Origin: Calycina herbarum
Taxonomy: Eukaryota; Ascomycota; Leotiomycetes; Helotiales; Pezizellaceae
Length of the DNA: 64,000 nt
NCBI GenBank assembly: GCA_001414485.1
Contig: LLEY01000081.1
Location: 124,001-188,000, forward strand
Direction: 5' to 3'
Below the pieces are notes generated by a model, which worked only from the letters and a program-made list of their open reading frames with translations, did no database searches and was not told where the DNA came from. Both the position numbers and the translations under genes were made by a program. The first letter of the stretch is position 1. Each line of letters begins with the position of its first letter. Shown in pieces: positions 47,421 through 59,887 of the stretch.

Positions 47421-49145
47421 ATGGCACCACGAAAACGACCCAGTGCTTCCCCATCACCTACGCCTAAGAAACCACGACTCCTTCCATGGTACCCACAAAA
47501 AGATGATTGGCAAGCCGAGTCGAAACCTGAAGCCGGAGAAAAGGAAGAGAAAAAATTAGAAGAGAAAAAAGGAGACGAAGACGAAGAGGAAGTAGAAGAA
47601 GCAGAGGAAGAAGCAAAAAAGCCAGAGGAAGCAGAAACCGAGACCGGATACGAGAGACAGACCGAGCAAGCCAAAGGACCCCAAGTGGAACAAGCAGTCC
47701 TAGAAGTACTGCTTACAGAACAAGGAGAAGGCCCCGAGGAAGAACAACCCGAAACGACAAACCTCCCAAACTCCTCACCCACATCCGAAGACGCATCTTC
47801 GTCCTCGTATCGCCTACTCCCTTTGTACCACCCCGGAGCCTACTTCAAAGGCTGGCGCGGCGAGCGTTTCGATCAATATGCCACAGGAACCCTCCCTCCC
47901 GTCCATCTAGGAGACATTTATGAGTCCCGCTACCGCATAATTTTCAAAATGGGCCATGGCTCCTACTCGACTGTTTGGCTAGCAATTGATCTCCAAGAAG
48001 ACGAGAGGCACGTAGCCCTCAAGTTTCTCCAAGCAGAGAAAGAGAGTGAAGCCAAGATCTACGACCTCCTCGCAATGACAGAAGGCCAAGACGAACATCA
48101 CAACCTAGAAGCCGGCCGCGAATTCGTCATGGAGTTGCTCGGCTCCTTCCAAATCAAGCGGAATTCTCTGACATATACCGTTCTCGTCAGCGAAGTCTTG
48201 ATTCCAATTCGTAACTGGAATGCGTCTGAATACCGCACGAGAATAGATTTCAAGATCCATTTCTGGCATCTTGCCCAGGGCCTAGCTTTCCTTCATCATC
48301 GTGGCGTGACCCATGGCGATTTGTGGGATGGGAATATCGCTTTGCGGTTACCCGATCGTCCGAGTGGATTTGATGCTGTCCGCGAGCTTCCAATTCCAGA
48401 TGTAATTCCCACGATACCGAATAGCGAAACCCGAAGAGAATTCGAATTCTATCCCAAGTACTTGGTACCGAGCGATATTTTCAAAAGAAAGTACGTGGAA
48501 GCAGAGCTTAAGAAAGCGACGCCTGTGTCCCTTCAGAACTCCCGCTTGCAGATTTTGGATATGAGTAACGCATACGTAAATCCGACAACCTATATCCCCG
48601 CAACCAAACGTACCGTTCGCGGTCCCGAGTTCACGGCGTATGAGCTTAATGGAGGTCGAGGTCCCAAAATTGGTGGCCCTCCCGGCGATATTTGGGCTTT
48701 AGCTTGTACTGTAGGCGAATCTTTTTAATTTTCTTGGCCCTAGTAAACGATCCATACTGACAAAATCCAGATGTTTCAATTCGTAATGGGGGATGAGCTC
48801 AAACTGTTCAACCTGTCGTCTTCAACATACACCTTCCTCTGGGAAATCGAGCGAAAAATTGGTCCAATTCCGGAATCTTGGGACGTAGGGGATTTAACTC
48901 CTCCTCCAGCCCACAAAGCAGCTACTGCACCAGACTTAACGCCCATGCAGTTTTGGAAGGAGGTGTTGTTCAAATATGATGGCCCCTGGCCGAGGATCTC
49001 TGAGAGGGGATTGCGGGGGTTCATGAGGTTGTTGAAAAAGATGTTGAGGGTTGATCCAGAGAATAGACTCAGCATCGATGAGGTTCTGGCGGATACGTGG
49101 TTTGATGATGTGAGGGAGCATGAAGAGCTTGGTGGAAGGGGATAG
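47421..49145 (+). CDS. SRPK-like protein kinase
   Basis: Exons 47421..48710 and 48771..49145 join in phase to 554 residues (60-nt intron). The N-terminus is basic and proline-rich, then strongly acidic (residues 45-75, Glu/Lys runs). The kinase domain starts near residue 170: GDIYESRYRIIFKMGHGSYS gives the glycine loop, HVALKFLQAEK the lysine, and GVTHGDLWDGNIALRL the catalytic loop. The Mg-binding motif reads LQILDMSNAY, where SRPK relatives have DLGNA. TVRGPEFTAYE and PPGDIWALACTMFQFVMGD follow. The separation of catalytic loop and DFG-like motif by a long insert is typical of SRPK-type kinases, which act on SR-rich splicing factors. Fungi have expanded divergent copies of unknown substrate. 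Confidence 0.85.
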
Positions 49146-51056
49146 ACAATGGGTATAGTCTAGAGCAACAAAAGACTGCCAGAATAGACTCATAGAAATT
49201 GACTAGACTTTTGGAACCGCACGCTCTTAGGGATGAGAATCTCCCTTCCACTCTCCCAAGCAATAATTTTCCTACAAATCAATACCTTCTGCCATTTGTA
49301 TTGAGTCGCGATTGTATGGGAAGTAGGGTGGAGAGGAAGAAACGAGGACAATCGGGAAAGACCATTCTAGATGGCGGTTTGGGTTTGAGGATTTGAACTA
49401 GGCTTCATGGAAACTTGTGCGCAGGCGAGCAATTGGTCAAAAGGCTTGGAGGGAAACTGTGCTGCAATCTTATACTTTGGCAGTCGTGTGCCATCACAAG
49501 GCTTAGTGGCGAGGTACCGTAGACAAGATGGTGTTGAATCGCATGATATGTTCGTAGTGTTATCCCCCTACGAGGTTGTTCCTTCAATCCACCTATCGAT
49601 GCATCTGCCAGCTGCCCCAAACAGTAATGGCGTTGGAATACGAAGGAATCGCGGAGAGGACCAATTCGTCGTTGGCAATTTGTGCCCTTGGGAGTTTGGC
49701 TACACGTTAGCAATTGATCAAATGACTTGGGACGAGGTACGAAGCTTGCACTCGACAGTGAGGGATACGCAAGATTCATTCGAAGCCTTGTATCGTGGTC
49801 GCTAACAAGCTTTCGGGTGTCTGCCAGCTCCCCAACCCGTATTTGGGCAATTCGCCGCTGGCAGATGGTGTCGGATCGCGCTCGTTCCTTGATGAAGGCC
49901 CAAGGGGATTGAAGAGATTGGAGTTTCCGCAATGATCTCGACAGTCGCGCCAACAAGAGGCTTCAACTCGTTCGCAGAGAGAAACTATGCTGTTGAGCTG
50001 CACGATGCCCTCTAAATATTTGGATAGGCGTCGTGAAACGCCAGGCCCGCGAGGCTAGGCCGGACAAACACTGGACACCGCAAATGCTCGCCGAGAAATA
50101 TTCTTCTTCGCAATCCACACGAGGCAGAAGTACAATGAAAAAAAGATAAAATGGCCCGTCAGACGTCCATCGACACCCACCCAGTCCCCGCGTCCAAAGA
50201 CAAACAGGAAAAGGGCCAAGATCATCGCCACTCTCTATACAGTGCCGCCTCTTGCGAGGAGGTATCGCCATCCTTGCGGACAGTGCGAGAGTAAATAGGC
50301 CTCACTCTTGGGCACCGAGGATCGGCTCATCGTCCGGGTTGGAGTCTGAGGCTCGTGAGAGAAACTCAGAAGAGGACGTTTACTATAGAAATGATTCTAT
50401 GCTGGAGGGCTGTTAGCAGATGAAAGAAGCGAAGATTGATGGTGGAATGGGAGAGTGTTGTGGATGTTGGGGGGTGGGAACGTACAAGTAAGATCGTCTG
50501 AAAAAAAAAGGAAAGGAATTGAGGGAGAGGGCTGGATACTTATACCTGTGAGGCACTGGTCCGTGCCGCGCTAATTCTAGCGGTCGGCAAACTTTTCGCA
50601 GTTTGCTTTTTTACACGTGATGATCTGAAAAAATCTTCACCAAATTTGGAACCCCACTGGAAGAACGTATTCAAGTGGATCTTTTTCAAAAAGTAGAGAA
50701 GTCCATTGGTCAAGGGATGAACGAATTTGAAGGCTTTCAATTTGAATGACAAAGATTTTCAGACCTTGTCCCAACGCTTCGGATCACGGGATCTCCTCTT
50801 GAGATGGCTAGACTGGGAACCTCTCCATCTTCAGCCCGCCTAGGCTAGACAAGTTATCTTGTTGTCCTGAAGAATCAAGGTTCAGGAGTGGATTTCCAAT
50901 TGGACAATGCCATCATGCACCAGTAGTATTCTTGGAGAAACACGTGATTATCATACCACTAAGATTTCATCAAAATATGTTCAAGTACACCAAGAATATT
51001 TACATCTTTTTCAATTCAGTGTGTGGAACTACCACCAGTCATCTCAATCTACAACC
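49146..51056. other. 1.9 kb without a supported gene
   Basis: Frames at 49405-49956 (minus) and 49407-49805 (plus) overlap on opposite strands and neither has a motif. Two short segments in 49590-49880 resemble each other (GCCAGCT-CCCCAA and GGCAATT-type blocks), hinting at a diverged duplication. No gene is called. Confidence 0.35.
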
Positions 51057-52701
51057 TCAATGCTCCATAGCATCCTCAAACAAATTCCTCAACTGTTCCC
51101 TCTCCTCATTAACCTCCTCCGCCAACCCAGGCGCCAACATCAGCACTCTCGCCTGCGGAATCGTCCCCTCCACCAAATCATCCAAATGCTCCCTCTTGAA
51201 CCCCAAATCCTTCAATCCCTTCGGTTGATCTCCCAGCCCAGCCAAGAATTTCTCCAAGGCTTCTGCTAGAACTTCCCCAGCGCTTTCCTGCTTAACGTTT
51301 GAAATATCAACGCCAAATGCTTCTGCGGCAGCAAGATGGCGCTCGGGATTGGATGGACCAGTGAAGCGGAATACAGCTGGTGCTGAGACGGCTACAGAGA
51401 CACCATGCGGGATGATGGGTGAGTCGACTTGATAGCCTGGGTGTTTGTATCCTGGATTTTGACCTGAGATGGGATATGACATTCCTATATAATCAATTAG
51501 CTCCCACTCTTTTCCAGGGCAAGGTATCATCCATACCATGGCACAAATGAACACCAGCATTTCCAAAACCAACACCCGCCAAAGTAGCAGCTAGCAACAT
51601 CTGGCTCTGAGCCTCATGATCTTCTGGATCCTTGACGGCTCTGGGGAGATACTTGACAGTACTTCTCAATGCCTGCAATGAGAAGATATCACTAATTGGA
51701 TTAGCACCTTGGTACGCAGGTCTATTGATGGGGTTTGTAGGTCGGGGTGTCCTCTCATAGTACGGAATGGCAGTCCAACTTTCAAGACTATGACACAACA
51801 CATCTAGTCCAGAGCTAGCATGTACTGCAGACGGCATCGTTCGTGTATTAAGGGGATCGCATATTCCAAGAGTAGGTTTGAGGTTTCTGTGAGCAATTCC
51901 AGTCTTCGCACGCTTGGAAACCAGGTCGAAGATTGCAGTTCCAGTTGTCTCCGAACCAGTTCCCGCAGTGGTAGGTACAGCGATCAATGGCTTCAATGGC
52001 TTGTCAATTGGCAGACCTTTACCAAGAGGTGCATTAACGAAATCCAGGAAATCCGCATCCGGGTAACAAATATAGAGATTCATTAGTTTCGCAGTATCAA
52101 TAACCGATCCTCCTCCTACAGCCAGAAACGCATCGGGTTGGTAGGGTTTCGCAAAAGCAATAGCTTCCTTGATACTATGCTTGTCAGCTAATGCCACTGT
52201 AAAAACAATTGAGCAACCCACGAGCTATCCTTTGGTTCAACTTTACACTTATCAAATATAGTATACTCAATACCCTCCCTCGTCAAGCCCTCCTCAACCT
52301 GCTTCATAGCATTCAAATTCCTCACCGTGCTATCCGTCACCACGCAAACCCGTTTCGCCCCCAGATTCTTGAAATCCATGCCCACTTCCTTTGTAACACC
52401 CGGACCGAATCGAATTGAAGAAGCTGCCATTTCAAAGGCATACTCCTTCTGCCGGGTAGCATCAATTGGGGTGGCATAACTTCGTTGTAAATTGTGTTTT
52501 GCATGGGCGAGGAGACCGGCGGAGGGCTTGTGGTGGTGATGATGGGCCGGATTTCCGTGGCAGGGACAAGTTGGAGGATGGGTGTATTGGACAGTTCGAA
52601 GGAGGTTCATAGCCCGGGCGGCCCTCTGCCATTAATTAGCATTATCATCCAGAGCAAGAGAACAAAATACTTACTGTTGGAGCAATCCTCACCGCTGCCA
52701 T
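51057..52701 (-). CDS. Hydroxyacid-oxoacid transhydrogenase, mitochondrial (iron ADH family)
   Basis: Exons 52701..52675, 52625..52222, 52174..51537 and 51484..51057 join in phase to 498 residues; introns are 49, 47 and 52 nt. This is the ADHFE1-type enzyme, which transfers hydride between 4-hydroxybutyrate and 2-oxoglutarate. Seen are the start of the family fold (EMAASSIRFGPGVTKEVG), FLAVGGGSVIDTAK for NAD binding, and PTTAGTGSETTGTAIF. Next are GLDVLCHSLESW and, across the last intron, VHLCHGMSYPISGQNPGY with metal-binding histidines. Then come SPIIPHGVSVAVSAPAVF and a C-terminal helical part. The N-terminus (about 45 residues, with a run of five histidines) likely contains the mitochondrial presequence. 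The second intron has the unusual donor GTGGGT. Confidence 0.9.
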
Positions 52702-54059
52702 TGTGATAGAGTGGGGTTGGAATGAGGGGAGATGGGGGGAAGAAGTAGGTTCAATAGTTTTGGCAGAGGAGCTTAACAAAGGAAAACTTTCTAACCACAC
52801 TCATATGGCAAATTCAAAGCAGGCAGAAAGAAAAGAGGAAAGAAAGCAGTAGTAAGGGTCATGATGCAGTAGCATTGAAACCGTATTTGGTGGTAGTACC
52901 TGACCCCTGGATTGGCTGGAGCTCTCAACCTCGGGAAGACAGCCGGTTAGATGCGGGGAAGTGGGTTTTTGTCCCTGTCGTATTTCCACAGCTGGATCCG
53001 AAGGTAACCATTAACTGGTGGACATGCTGTGAGCCAGTCGGTGCCTCAGACCTGATATTTTACTCCTTGCTCACACGCATCGATTTCTCGGAGTATCTGG
53101 AGTAACCTTAGAGAGGAGGCCCTTCTCCGAATTTGCCTTCGTAGCCCTTGGCTTGGGTTCTACGCCTCATGGTTCATGATGGCTTCGAGATCGATCCTTA
53201 CGCCCTTCGTGCTTCTATACAAAAGGCAATCCGCCTGAGAAGTTCCCAGCAGATGCCTCTAAAGACAGACCCAAAAGAGCTTGACACCACTATAATACCG
53301 CTGGTTCTGAGAAAATCCTACGGTTCAATTATCAACCCTCCAAATCATGGTAGTTCTGCTCATTCCATATGTTCATATTTCTCTGTCGTCATGTATGATG
53401 CGTCGAATTTGTTGTTGGCGCAGAATGCGGTTGATGAATTGGGTAGAAAAGGGCATGAGGTTGCGATTTCAAGGAAAGCAGCACTTTCCAGTTGATGACT
53501 CTCAATTGTTCTAACTTTCTGAGGTAATTCTAAATGTTTTCCTAGCCATTTGAGATAATTTAGAATTAGCCCAGCTAGTTGGGACAATGAACTTCTAAAC
53601 CAACTTGTTGAAATTGTGCATGGGCTATTTTACTGCCTCTTTTTCTGTCACCGCGAAGTGTCATATGCAAACTCTTTTCTTTTTTTATATCATTTTCTGA
53701 ATGAAAAAGCACACCTTCCTGCTAGGTAACAGAAGTGAGGATTTCTTTGTTCAATATATGCAACAGTCTAGAATAATCAAGACTATTGTTTGAGGGTTTA
53801 GAAAAATTAGAAAGTTGGTTTCTTGATTCTCCTAAATTGTCCGAGTAGGTATTGCAGATCTACTCGAGGTACGATGGCCTTTAAAAACGCCGTTTGGCTG
53901 GCCGAGAGCTGGCGCTACCCGAGCGTTTAACCTTATAAGGATCGCCAAGCAGAGAGCCTCCGATGTTATGTCATTCTGGGTTGTTTACTTACGGCCGCCC
54001 CCTGCTTGTCCTCTCCTCCCCGCAAATATCACGTCGCTCTGTCACTATTACCACCACCA
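52702..54059. other. Intergenic
   Basis: Plus-strand frames at 52875-53105 and 53148-53495 (SSAHSICSYFSVVMYDASN) look mildly coding-like but have no motif, and I found no in-phase splice that joins them. No gene is called. Confidence 0.35.
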
Positions 54060-55504
54060 TGGAGAATCCAGAAATTCCAATCAACAAGAACTACGCCCAG
54101 CAGGCTGTCGATCAGTTTTTCCAGCGGCGAAAGACCAATTCTCATAAATCTTCTCGCTCGAACAATGAAAGCGAGAAATTGAGTTTTCCATTCTCCTAAA
54201 TCATCTCGGGTAATACTTTGAATCACCCCGACCATTTCGAACAATTTCCTGAACTAACTCTGGAAATAGGTCAAATACCATGGCATGATGAGTGGCGCCG
54301 ATTCTCTTTTGACCATATATGTCATGCTTGCCTGGATTCCCTTGCATCTCCCGTCAACAACCGAAGACTTCTGAAAAGGTCAGTGTGAGAACAAAATACT
54401 CCACTACTCATTACTACTCGAGTACTACTTGAGTAGAGTAGAGTAGTTACTTGAGACTACTCGAGTACTACTCGAGTAGTCTATAAATAGAAGTATTCTA
54501 TAGTAAATATACAAGTATACGAAAATACAACTACTAAGTAGTAAGAAAGACTACCTTTTCAAAAACTAGATCGTTTAGCTTATCTCTTATTCCCTTTTCT
54601 TAATAGAGAAATTTTAAAATATTTTTATTAAAGTAACCCGATAGACCAGAAATATTATAGTAGGGCTTTGTCCGAGCCTCCGAGGCCTCGGTCCGGATTG
54701 GTCTGAGACGGACCGTACTACTTGAGTACTACTCGACTAGTACTCAAGTAGTATTGAGTAGAGTAGAGTAGCAGTCATTACTCTACTCTACTCTACTCAT
54801 TTCTCACACTGGAAAAGGTGGCCTTGCACTTCCGTTTCATCAAAGATCTTGCCAAGTAAATACCTACATCTCATCTCTTACCTCCCCCGCTCATACTCAC
54901 ATTCTCCAGGTATTTTGCACGGGTTTGGTATCAACCGCAAGAAGTCTCTGTCGAAGTTCAAGCAAAGAAGCAAGCCGAAATCCGCCTCCATCTCGCTAAA
55001 CTAAGAAATAGTCTATCCACAGTCTCCAGCAAGCAATTATCGGAACTAGAAGATGTTCTCCCCATTCTGTTCAGCTAGGAATACCTCCAAGCCTTTACTC
55101 ATAGTTAGCTTTCCGAAGAAAACATCTTGATCATTGAACATACCTACGAAGATACCGGCCTAGCCGACTGGTCTTTCGCATCTGTGCTCCCTTTTGGTAT
55201 GGAATTTGATGCTTTGTTGTTGTTTACAGGTTGGAGCAACCTCAATGGCTGGCACAGCTACACATGTCAATCTGAGCTACGTGAAGCTTTCTGGGAGGAG
55301 TTTTGGGCTGCTTCAGGGGTTGAGGGTAAGTTTCGAGAGGATATTCATACCCGAGCTGAGCTGGCTGGCAAGATTAGTTCTATTTTATGCCATGCTTTTG
55401 AACGCACTTCCAGCGATACTACAGAAGGCTTGCCATCCGAGGAGCTATGTGTACCTGTAAAGTTGCGGGGAGATGTCTGGCTCAATGGTTGGTTTGGGAA
55501 CTAG
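54060..55504 (+). pseudogene. Aminoglycoside-phosphotransferase-like gene, interrupted
   Basis: Pieces of a fungal APH-family protein lie in order. The start MENPEIPINKNYAQQAVDQF is at 54060. HDEWRRFSFDHICHACLDSL (about 54280-54340) follows. After the MITE at 54381-54811 come VALHFRFIKDLAKYFARVWY (split by a 67-nt intron-like gap at about 54858-54910) and, from about 55120, IIEHTYEDTGLADWSFASVL and LPFGMEFD, which matches the Mg-binding region. The central catalytic part is missing. TAG stops occur near 55076 and 55107, and the frame shifts across the MITE. Clearly non-functional. Confidence 0.65.
54381..54811. mobile_element. hAT-type MITE inside the APH-like gene
   Basis: 431 bp bounded by CAGTGTGAGAA and its inverse TTCTCACACTG, with perfect 8-bp duplications GAAAAGGT at 54373-54380 and 54812-54819. 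Both ends carry GAGTA/CTACT arrays. The interior is AT-rich apart from a GC-rich palindromic block (CCGAGGCCTCGG) near 54680. Non-coding. Confidence 0.88.
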
Positions 55505-55633
55505 TTGTTGTGCGCATGGTAGTCTCGCGCCGAATTGCTCATTACCAAACAGCATTTTTGTACAATAGCACCCACAATTCAAAGAATGACATAATAAAAG
55601 CTTTACTTGCTTTATTCAACGCACCCACGGGAT

Positions 55634-56074
55634 CAGCGTATTAACAAACTACTCAACTACTCGAGTACTATTCGAGTAGTCGTAAGTAGAGTAGAGTAGA
55701 GTAGAGTAGAGTAGTTACTCTTCACTACTCAAGTAGTACTTGAGTAGTCTATATATAGTAGTAATATATAAATATAAGCTAAAAAGTTCTACTTTTAGTA
55801 GTAAAAAATAAGATATACTTAAAAATTAGGCAAGAAACTAATAACTCTTACTTCTCTTCTCTCTTTCTCTTTTAAATAGATATAACCTTGGAAATTTTCT
55901 ATAATTTCCAACCCTATACCTATACCCCGATATTAGGCCCGAGTTACCCGACCATCGGTCCGAATCGGCGAGTACTCGAGTAGTGAAGAGTAGAGTAGAG
56001 TAGTACTCAAAATCCCTTGAGTAGAGTAGAGTAGCGGTCACCACTCTACTCTACTCTACTCATTTAATACGCTA
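55634..56074. mobile_element. Related MITE, second copy
   Basis: 441 bp with the same layout: CTACTCGAG/GAGTA arrays at both ends, AT-rich centre and a CCCGA-rich block near 55920-55960. Its ends are CAGCGTATTAA on the left and, inverted, TAGCGTATTAA on the right. I see no 8-bp duplication, so the boundaries are less certain. Confidence 0.65.
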
Positions 56075-56921
56075 TAAGCGAGAGACTTGAAATACTGGAA
56101 TTCATCCGCTTATAAGGTAAAGATTGCTAGAGAATGAGATGAGTCGATATCAAAGTAAGTTCCTTGAAACCATTAAATTACGCTTTCTATCCAAGCTTAA
56201 GAAAGGCCCCATCTAAATTCAACTCTGATAATATAGCCACCCACTCAAGTGAGTGTTAAAACAGAAATCATACTTGTGTAAAAGTCTTTTTTTTACACTC
56301 TTCTCTCTTTCTACGAGTTGAAATGTAAGAGGCATTACGTCTGGCGGCTTCGGCGAATTCCTGCTTAATACTTATGTCACACTCTTTCCAACTCCTTCGT
56401 TCTTACTCATCATAAGTACGCGTAAATACAGCTACTCTACGAGATTGTACTTAAATCTTTGAATAACATAATAATACCTCAATTAAACATCGGACATTTG
56501 AGTTCTCCAATCCTTTGATTATCGTAGGGTCGGACGTCTGTTTGATAATAAATTCTCTAAAATCGTCTCAAGTAATTGATTTGTATAACTAGACTTAGAT
56601 GTATGACGTACGATAGCAAGCTTTCTACTTCTCCTCACTTAGTGTAGACAGTGATCATCTGGTATCATTGACTTTCTACAAGATAATATCAATACATCGT
56701 TGAATCCCGACCTTCATTTCTTGAGCAATGTAAATCATACCATTCCCAAAAATTCCATCAAAACCCAGCAAGTTGTTTCAGCTCATGCATGCTACCAACC
56801 TCTTCCAGTGTGTTCGTCGCATGATCCCATATGCTCGTCTTATGATACTGTATACTCATCCCATCATCCCCACTCCCCGTCCCATGTCCCAAGAACCCCT
56901 TCATTGCTTCTCTTGTGCCAC
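56075..56921. other. AT-rich intergenic sequence
   Basis: No coding frame supported. The 3' flank of the secreted-protein gene on the minus strand lies at the end. Confidence 0.4.
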
Positions 56922-57673
56922 CTAGATGTACTGAACAACAAGATCAATCTCCTCGCAGGACTTCGGAATCTCAAGAAGCGGACCACCATTGTACGTAGGT
57001 GTACCGAGTTTTTGGGTAAGGTGGAATAACTGGGGTTGAACATGATACCAATCACAAACTACAACCCAACGATCAGTTTCCATGAATTCTGGAAATGGCA
57101 AGGGGGAGAAAATACCAATCCAACCATACCACCACTGATAATTCCCTTGTTTTTCATAAACCAATTTCCCATCCACGATCTTGGCGTTATGAGTCGGAGC
57201 ATGGAAAGGATCGATAGTAACCTTTTGCCTGTCATTTGCCATGTTAATCACCACTTCTGGTTTTGATGCGGGACGACGAGAATAGAGAGGAGATCAACAA
57301 ACCAAAATCCCTGCTCAACCCCCTCATCAGTTGGAATAAACCCAAATCCATACGTCTCATTCTGTCCATCGTAATCAAAGTATTGAACATCCCCAACGAG
57401 ATAGCCCGCGATACGCTTGTGGTCAGGTGGGAAGACCGCGTCGTTGCAGCCTGCACAGGTATGATAGGTATCCACTGGGATACTGGTTAGAATGGAGGAG
57501 ACTGGATTGTCGAAAAGAAACTTACCGAATAATCCATCGAATCGAGAACAGCCATGGGTCGCCTTTGCTACGAGGTTATATTCTCGGTACGTGGGCTTGA
57601 TAGCTTGCGAGTTGACCAAGAGACCGAAGAGGAGTCCCAGGAGCAGGGTGTAGAAGAGATGAAGAGAACCCAT
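56922..57673 (-). CDS. Secreted protein, unknown function (one junction unresolved)
   Basis: The protein starts MGSLHLFYTLLLGLLFGLLV (signal peptide) and continues with KPTYREYNLVAKATHGCSRF. A 51-nt intron (57523..57473, GTAAGT to CCCAG) is likely, although the frame is open through it. Then come DTYHTCAGCNDAVFPPDHKR, YLVGDVQYFDYDGQNETYGF and EQGFWFVD. A second frame carries the rest: VVINMANDRQKVTIDPFHAP, YQWWYGWIGIFSPLPFPEF and a C-terminus with CDWYHVQPQLFHL. The switch lies near 57255-57290, where no standard donor keeps phase, so there is either an unusual splice site or a frameshift. A cysteine trio (CSRF, TCAGC) is present. No family recognised. Confidence 0.55.
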
Positions 57674-58630
57674 TTCAAGAGTGGAGGTTTTCGAAAGAGA
57701 GATGGTTTGTGAGTTTGTCAAATTGTGTCAAAGCAAGTCTGAAGAAGAGAGATCGAGAGCGTTGGATTTGATTGGATTCAAAAGATGGTCTTTTGAGACT
57801 GTGTTGTCTCTGGGAGGAATAAGAACCAGAGAGGGGAAGACCTCCTAAAGCAATGGGTTAGGTGCCTCTCTCACTTCGCTCGTATGCCCATTGGAGGCAG
57901 GTGCGACTAAACCGCACCCGCTGACCTCAAAGTACGAGATTGACGTTGCACCACAACGCTCTCTTACTTATAAAAGTCGTACCAAAGAATAGAAGAAACA
58001 GGCACGCCTTCATCACCCCGAGATACACCTTGTATTCCCCCATGCTTACATATTACAAGTTTTAAGCAGGAATCCGTCAGGTTGTACCTGGATTTCCAAG
58101 AGCCTACATAGTCCCATCGCACTTTCCTTTTCGGTTTCCGCCCCCAACCTTAAGCGAGGAAAATCCGAGGAAAATCAATCCGTTCAAGGAAATGAAAACC
58201 CTTTCAAACCCTTGAAGCCCGCTTAGCTTCTATGGGACTGACTTCTTGTTTCTCTAGGCAGTGATTTTGAGGCGTCGTGAAGGATTCCTATTGACACTTG
58301 AACACCGCACTTTATTCTGTCACCTCAGCCGATCTACAAATGGGGTGTACACATGTTCCACCACGTCTGTCATCCAAGTTTAGCGTACAGTAAGTATAGC
58401 CTTTTAAAGCAATTACTCAAGATAATTCGAGACAAACGAATTATTCAAATATGTATCCGACGATAATTAATAAATCAATAAACTCAATCATCAAAACAGT
58501 TCCCGTAAAGTTAATGTAATTATAATATTACTCAAAATCTTTGGTACAATCCCGTTAAGTGACTATATTCACGTGTACTCTTAGCAAAGTGCAGCAAATA
58601 CTCGAGTGTTCATCCCATCCCCATCACAAC
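57674..58630. other. Intergenic
   Basis: Upstream region of the secreted-protein gene and 3' flank of the dioxygenase gene. No other feature seen. Confidence 0.4.
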
Positions 58631-59887
58631 TTAATCCAAATCCGGAACTGGCAAATGATCAATCAGCTTAACCTTCCTCCCAAGCTTCCCCAATGCCTTC
58701 ATCGCATTTTCATCCCTCAATTTCTCCGTCTCCTTCTCCCCCACAAGCACAAAATCATGTTTCAAAACCTTCGTTCCCTCTTTTACACCATATTTCTTCG
58801 CTTCTTCAGGAGAGACAGTGGTAAAATCGGCGATCAGGGATTGTTTGACGCCAAAGACTGCGTCGGAGGTTTCGTAAGGGTCGTTGCGGATGTACAGTGC
58901 TCTGTGGATAGGGACATTTTTAGTTAATTGAAGGTAAAGAAGATGAGATGGGAGAAGAGGAAGAGAGCATGTATGGCGTACGTGATGAGATGATCCCAAC
59001 CAGGTTTCTCGAACATGAAATGCATATGCGCTGGTCTCCAAGGATGGCGCTTCAATAGCTTCAACAATTGACCTACTGGGCCATCATGGGGGATCTAAAC
59101 ACAAGTTGTAAGTCAGCATATTCCTCTTCCCAAGAACTCCAAAGGTCACGCGAAGGCCATCGATCCGCTCCCTAACACAAGAGCTTCCAGTCCTTCAATT
59201 AATGGGCCTTACATACCGGATAAGGAACCGGAACAATAGCCTTAAACCAAAACCCCCCCTCCTTATCACTCCTCATAACACACCTCCCATCCGGGCTCTC
59301 CAACTCCTTGTACTGAACATCATAATGCCCCGTACTATCCGTCTCCCAAATATCAATCTTCACCCCCTCAATTGACCTCCCCTCCCCATCCTTAATCGTA
59401 CAAACAACCAGACACGGCTCTCCTTGTGGGTCCGAAGACATACTACTTCCATTCTCAATAACCGGCGGATCATGTGTATGAAAAGGCCCCAGAACCGAGC
59501 CCTCAGTACTGGACGGAGGTTTAGGATGATCTATCGCGTCAACGAGGAGGGATAGCCCTAGGATGTCGGAGAGGAGGATGAATTCCTATCCAATTGTCCA
59601 AAACAAATCAGTAAACCGCACATTGTGCTATCTGCGAGGGAGAAACTAACATGTCTAACATCACTACTGATCTGCCCAACCCGCACCAAAAAATTCAAAG
59701 CCGCCATCCATTCCGTAGTACTCAGTCTCGTCTCCCTCGCGAAGTCATGCAGATGTGTGACCAGTCTTTCCATCACGTATGTCAATCGCTGGTCCGAACT
59801 CTGTGAGTTGATGAGGACCGTGTTCTCGGTGATGTTGTCAATCGTCAAGTCCTTCATGGGAGGAACATTTGCGACCGAGGGATCCAT
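58631..59887 (-). CDS. Intradiol ring-cleavage dioxygenase (hydroxyquinol/catechol 1,2-dioxygenase)
   Basis: Exons 59887..59651, 59585..59217, 59094..58982 and 58901..58631 join in phase to 329 residues; introns are 65, 122 and 80 nt. The N-terminal helical dioxygenase domain (TEWMAALNFLVRVGQISSDV, then ILLSDILGLSLLVDAI) is followed by the beta-sandwich with the iron site. The first Tyr ligand is in DSTGHYDVQY and the second in VPYPIPHDGPVG (formed across intron 2). The two His ligands are in WRPAHMHFMF. STEGSVLGPFH is the conserved entry motif. The enzyme opens catechol or hydroxyquinol rings in aromatic degradation. Substrate choice cannot be decided from motifs alone, though the HPWRPAH context suits hydroxyquinol dioxygenases. 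Confidence 0.87.

Noticed and set aside
49405..49956. 183-codon minus frame and 132-codon plus frame
   Set aside because: They overlap on opposite strands and neither shows a family motif; I could not choose.
57840..57960. tRNA-like stem pairs
   Set aside because: The stems do not fold into a cloverleaf with a proper T-loop, and no anticodon arm could be placed.
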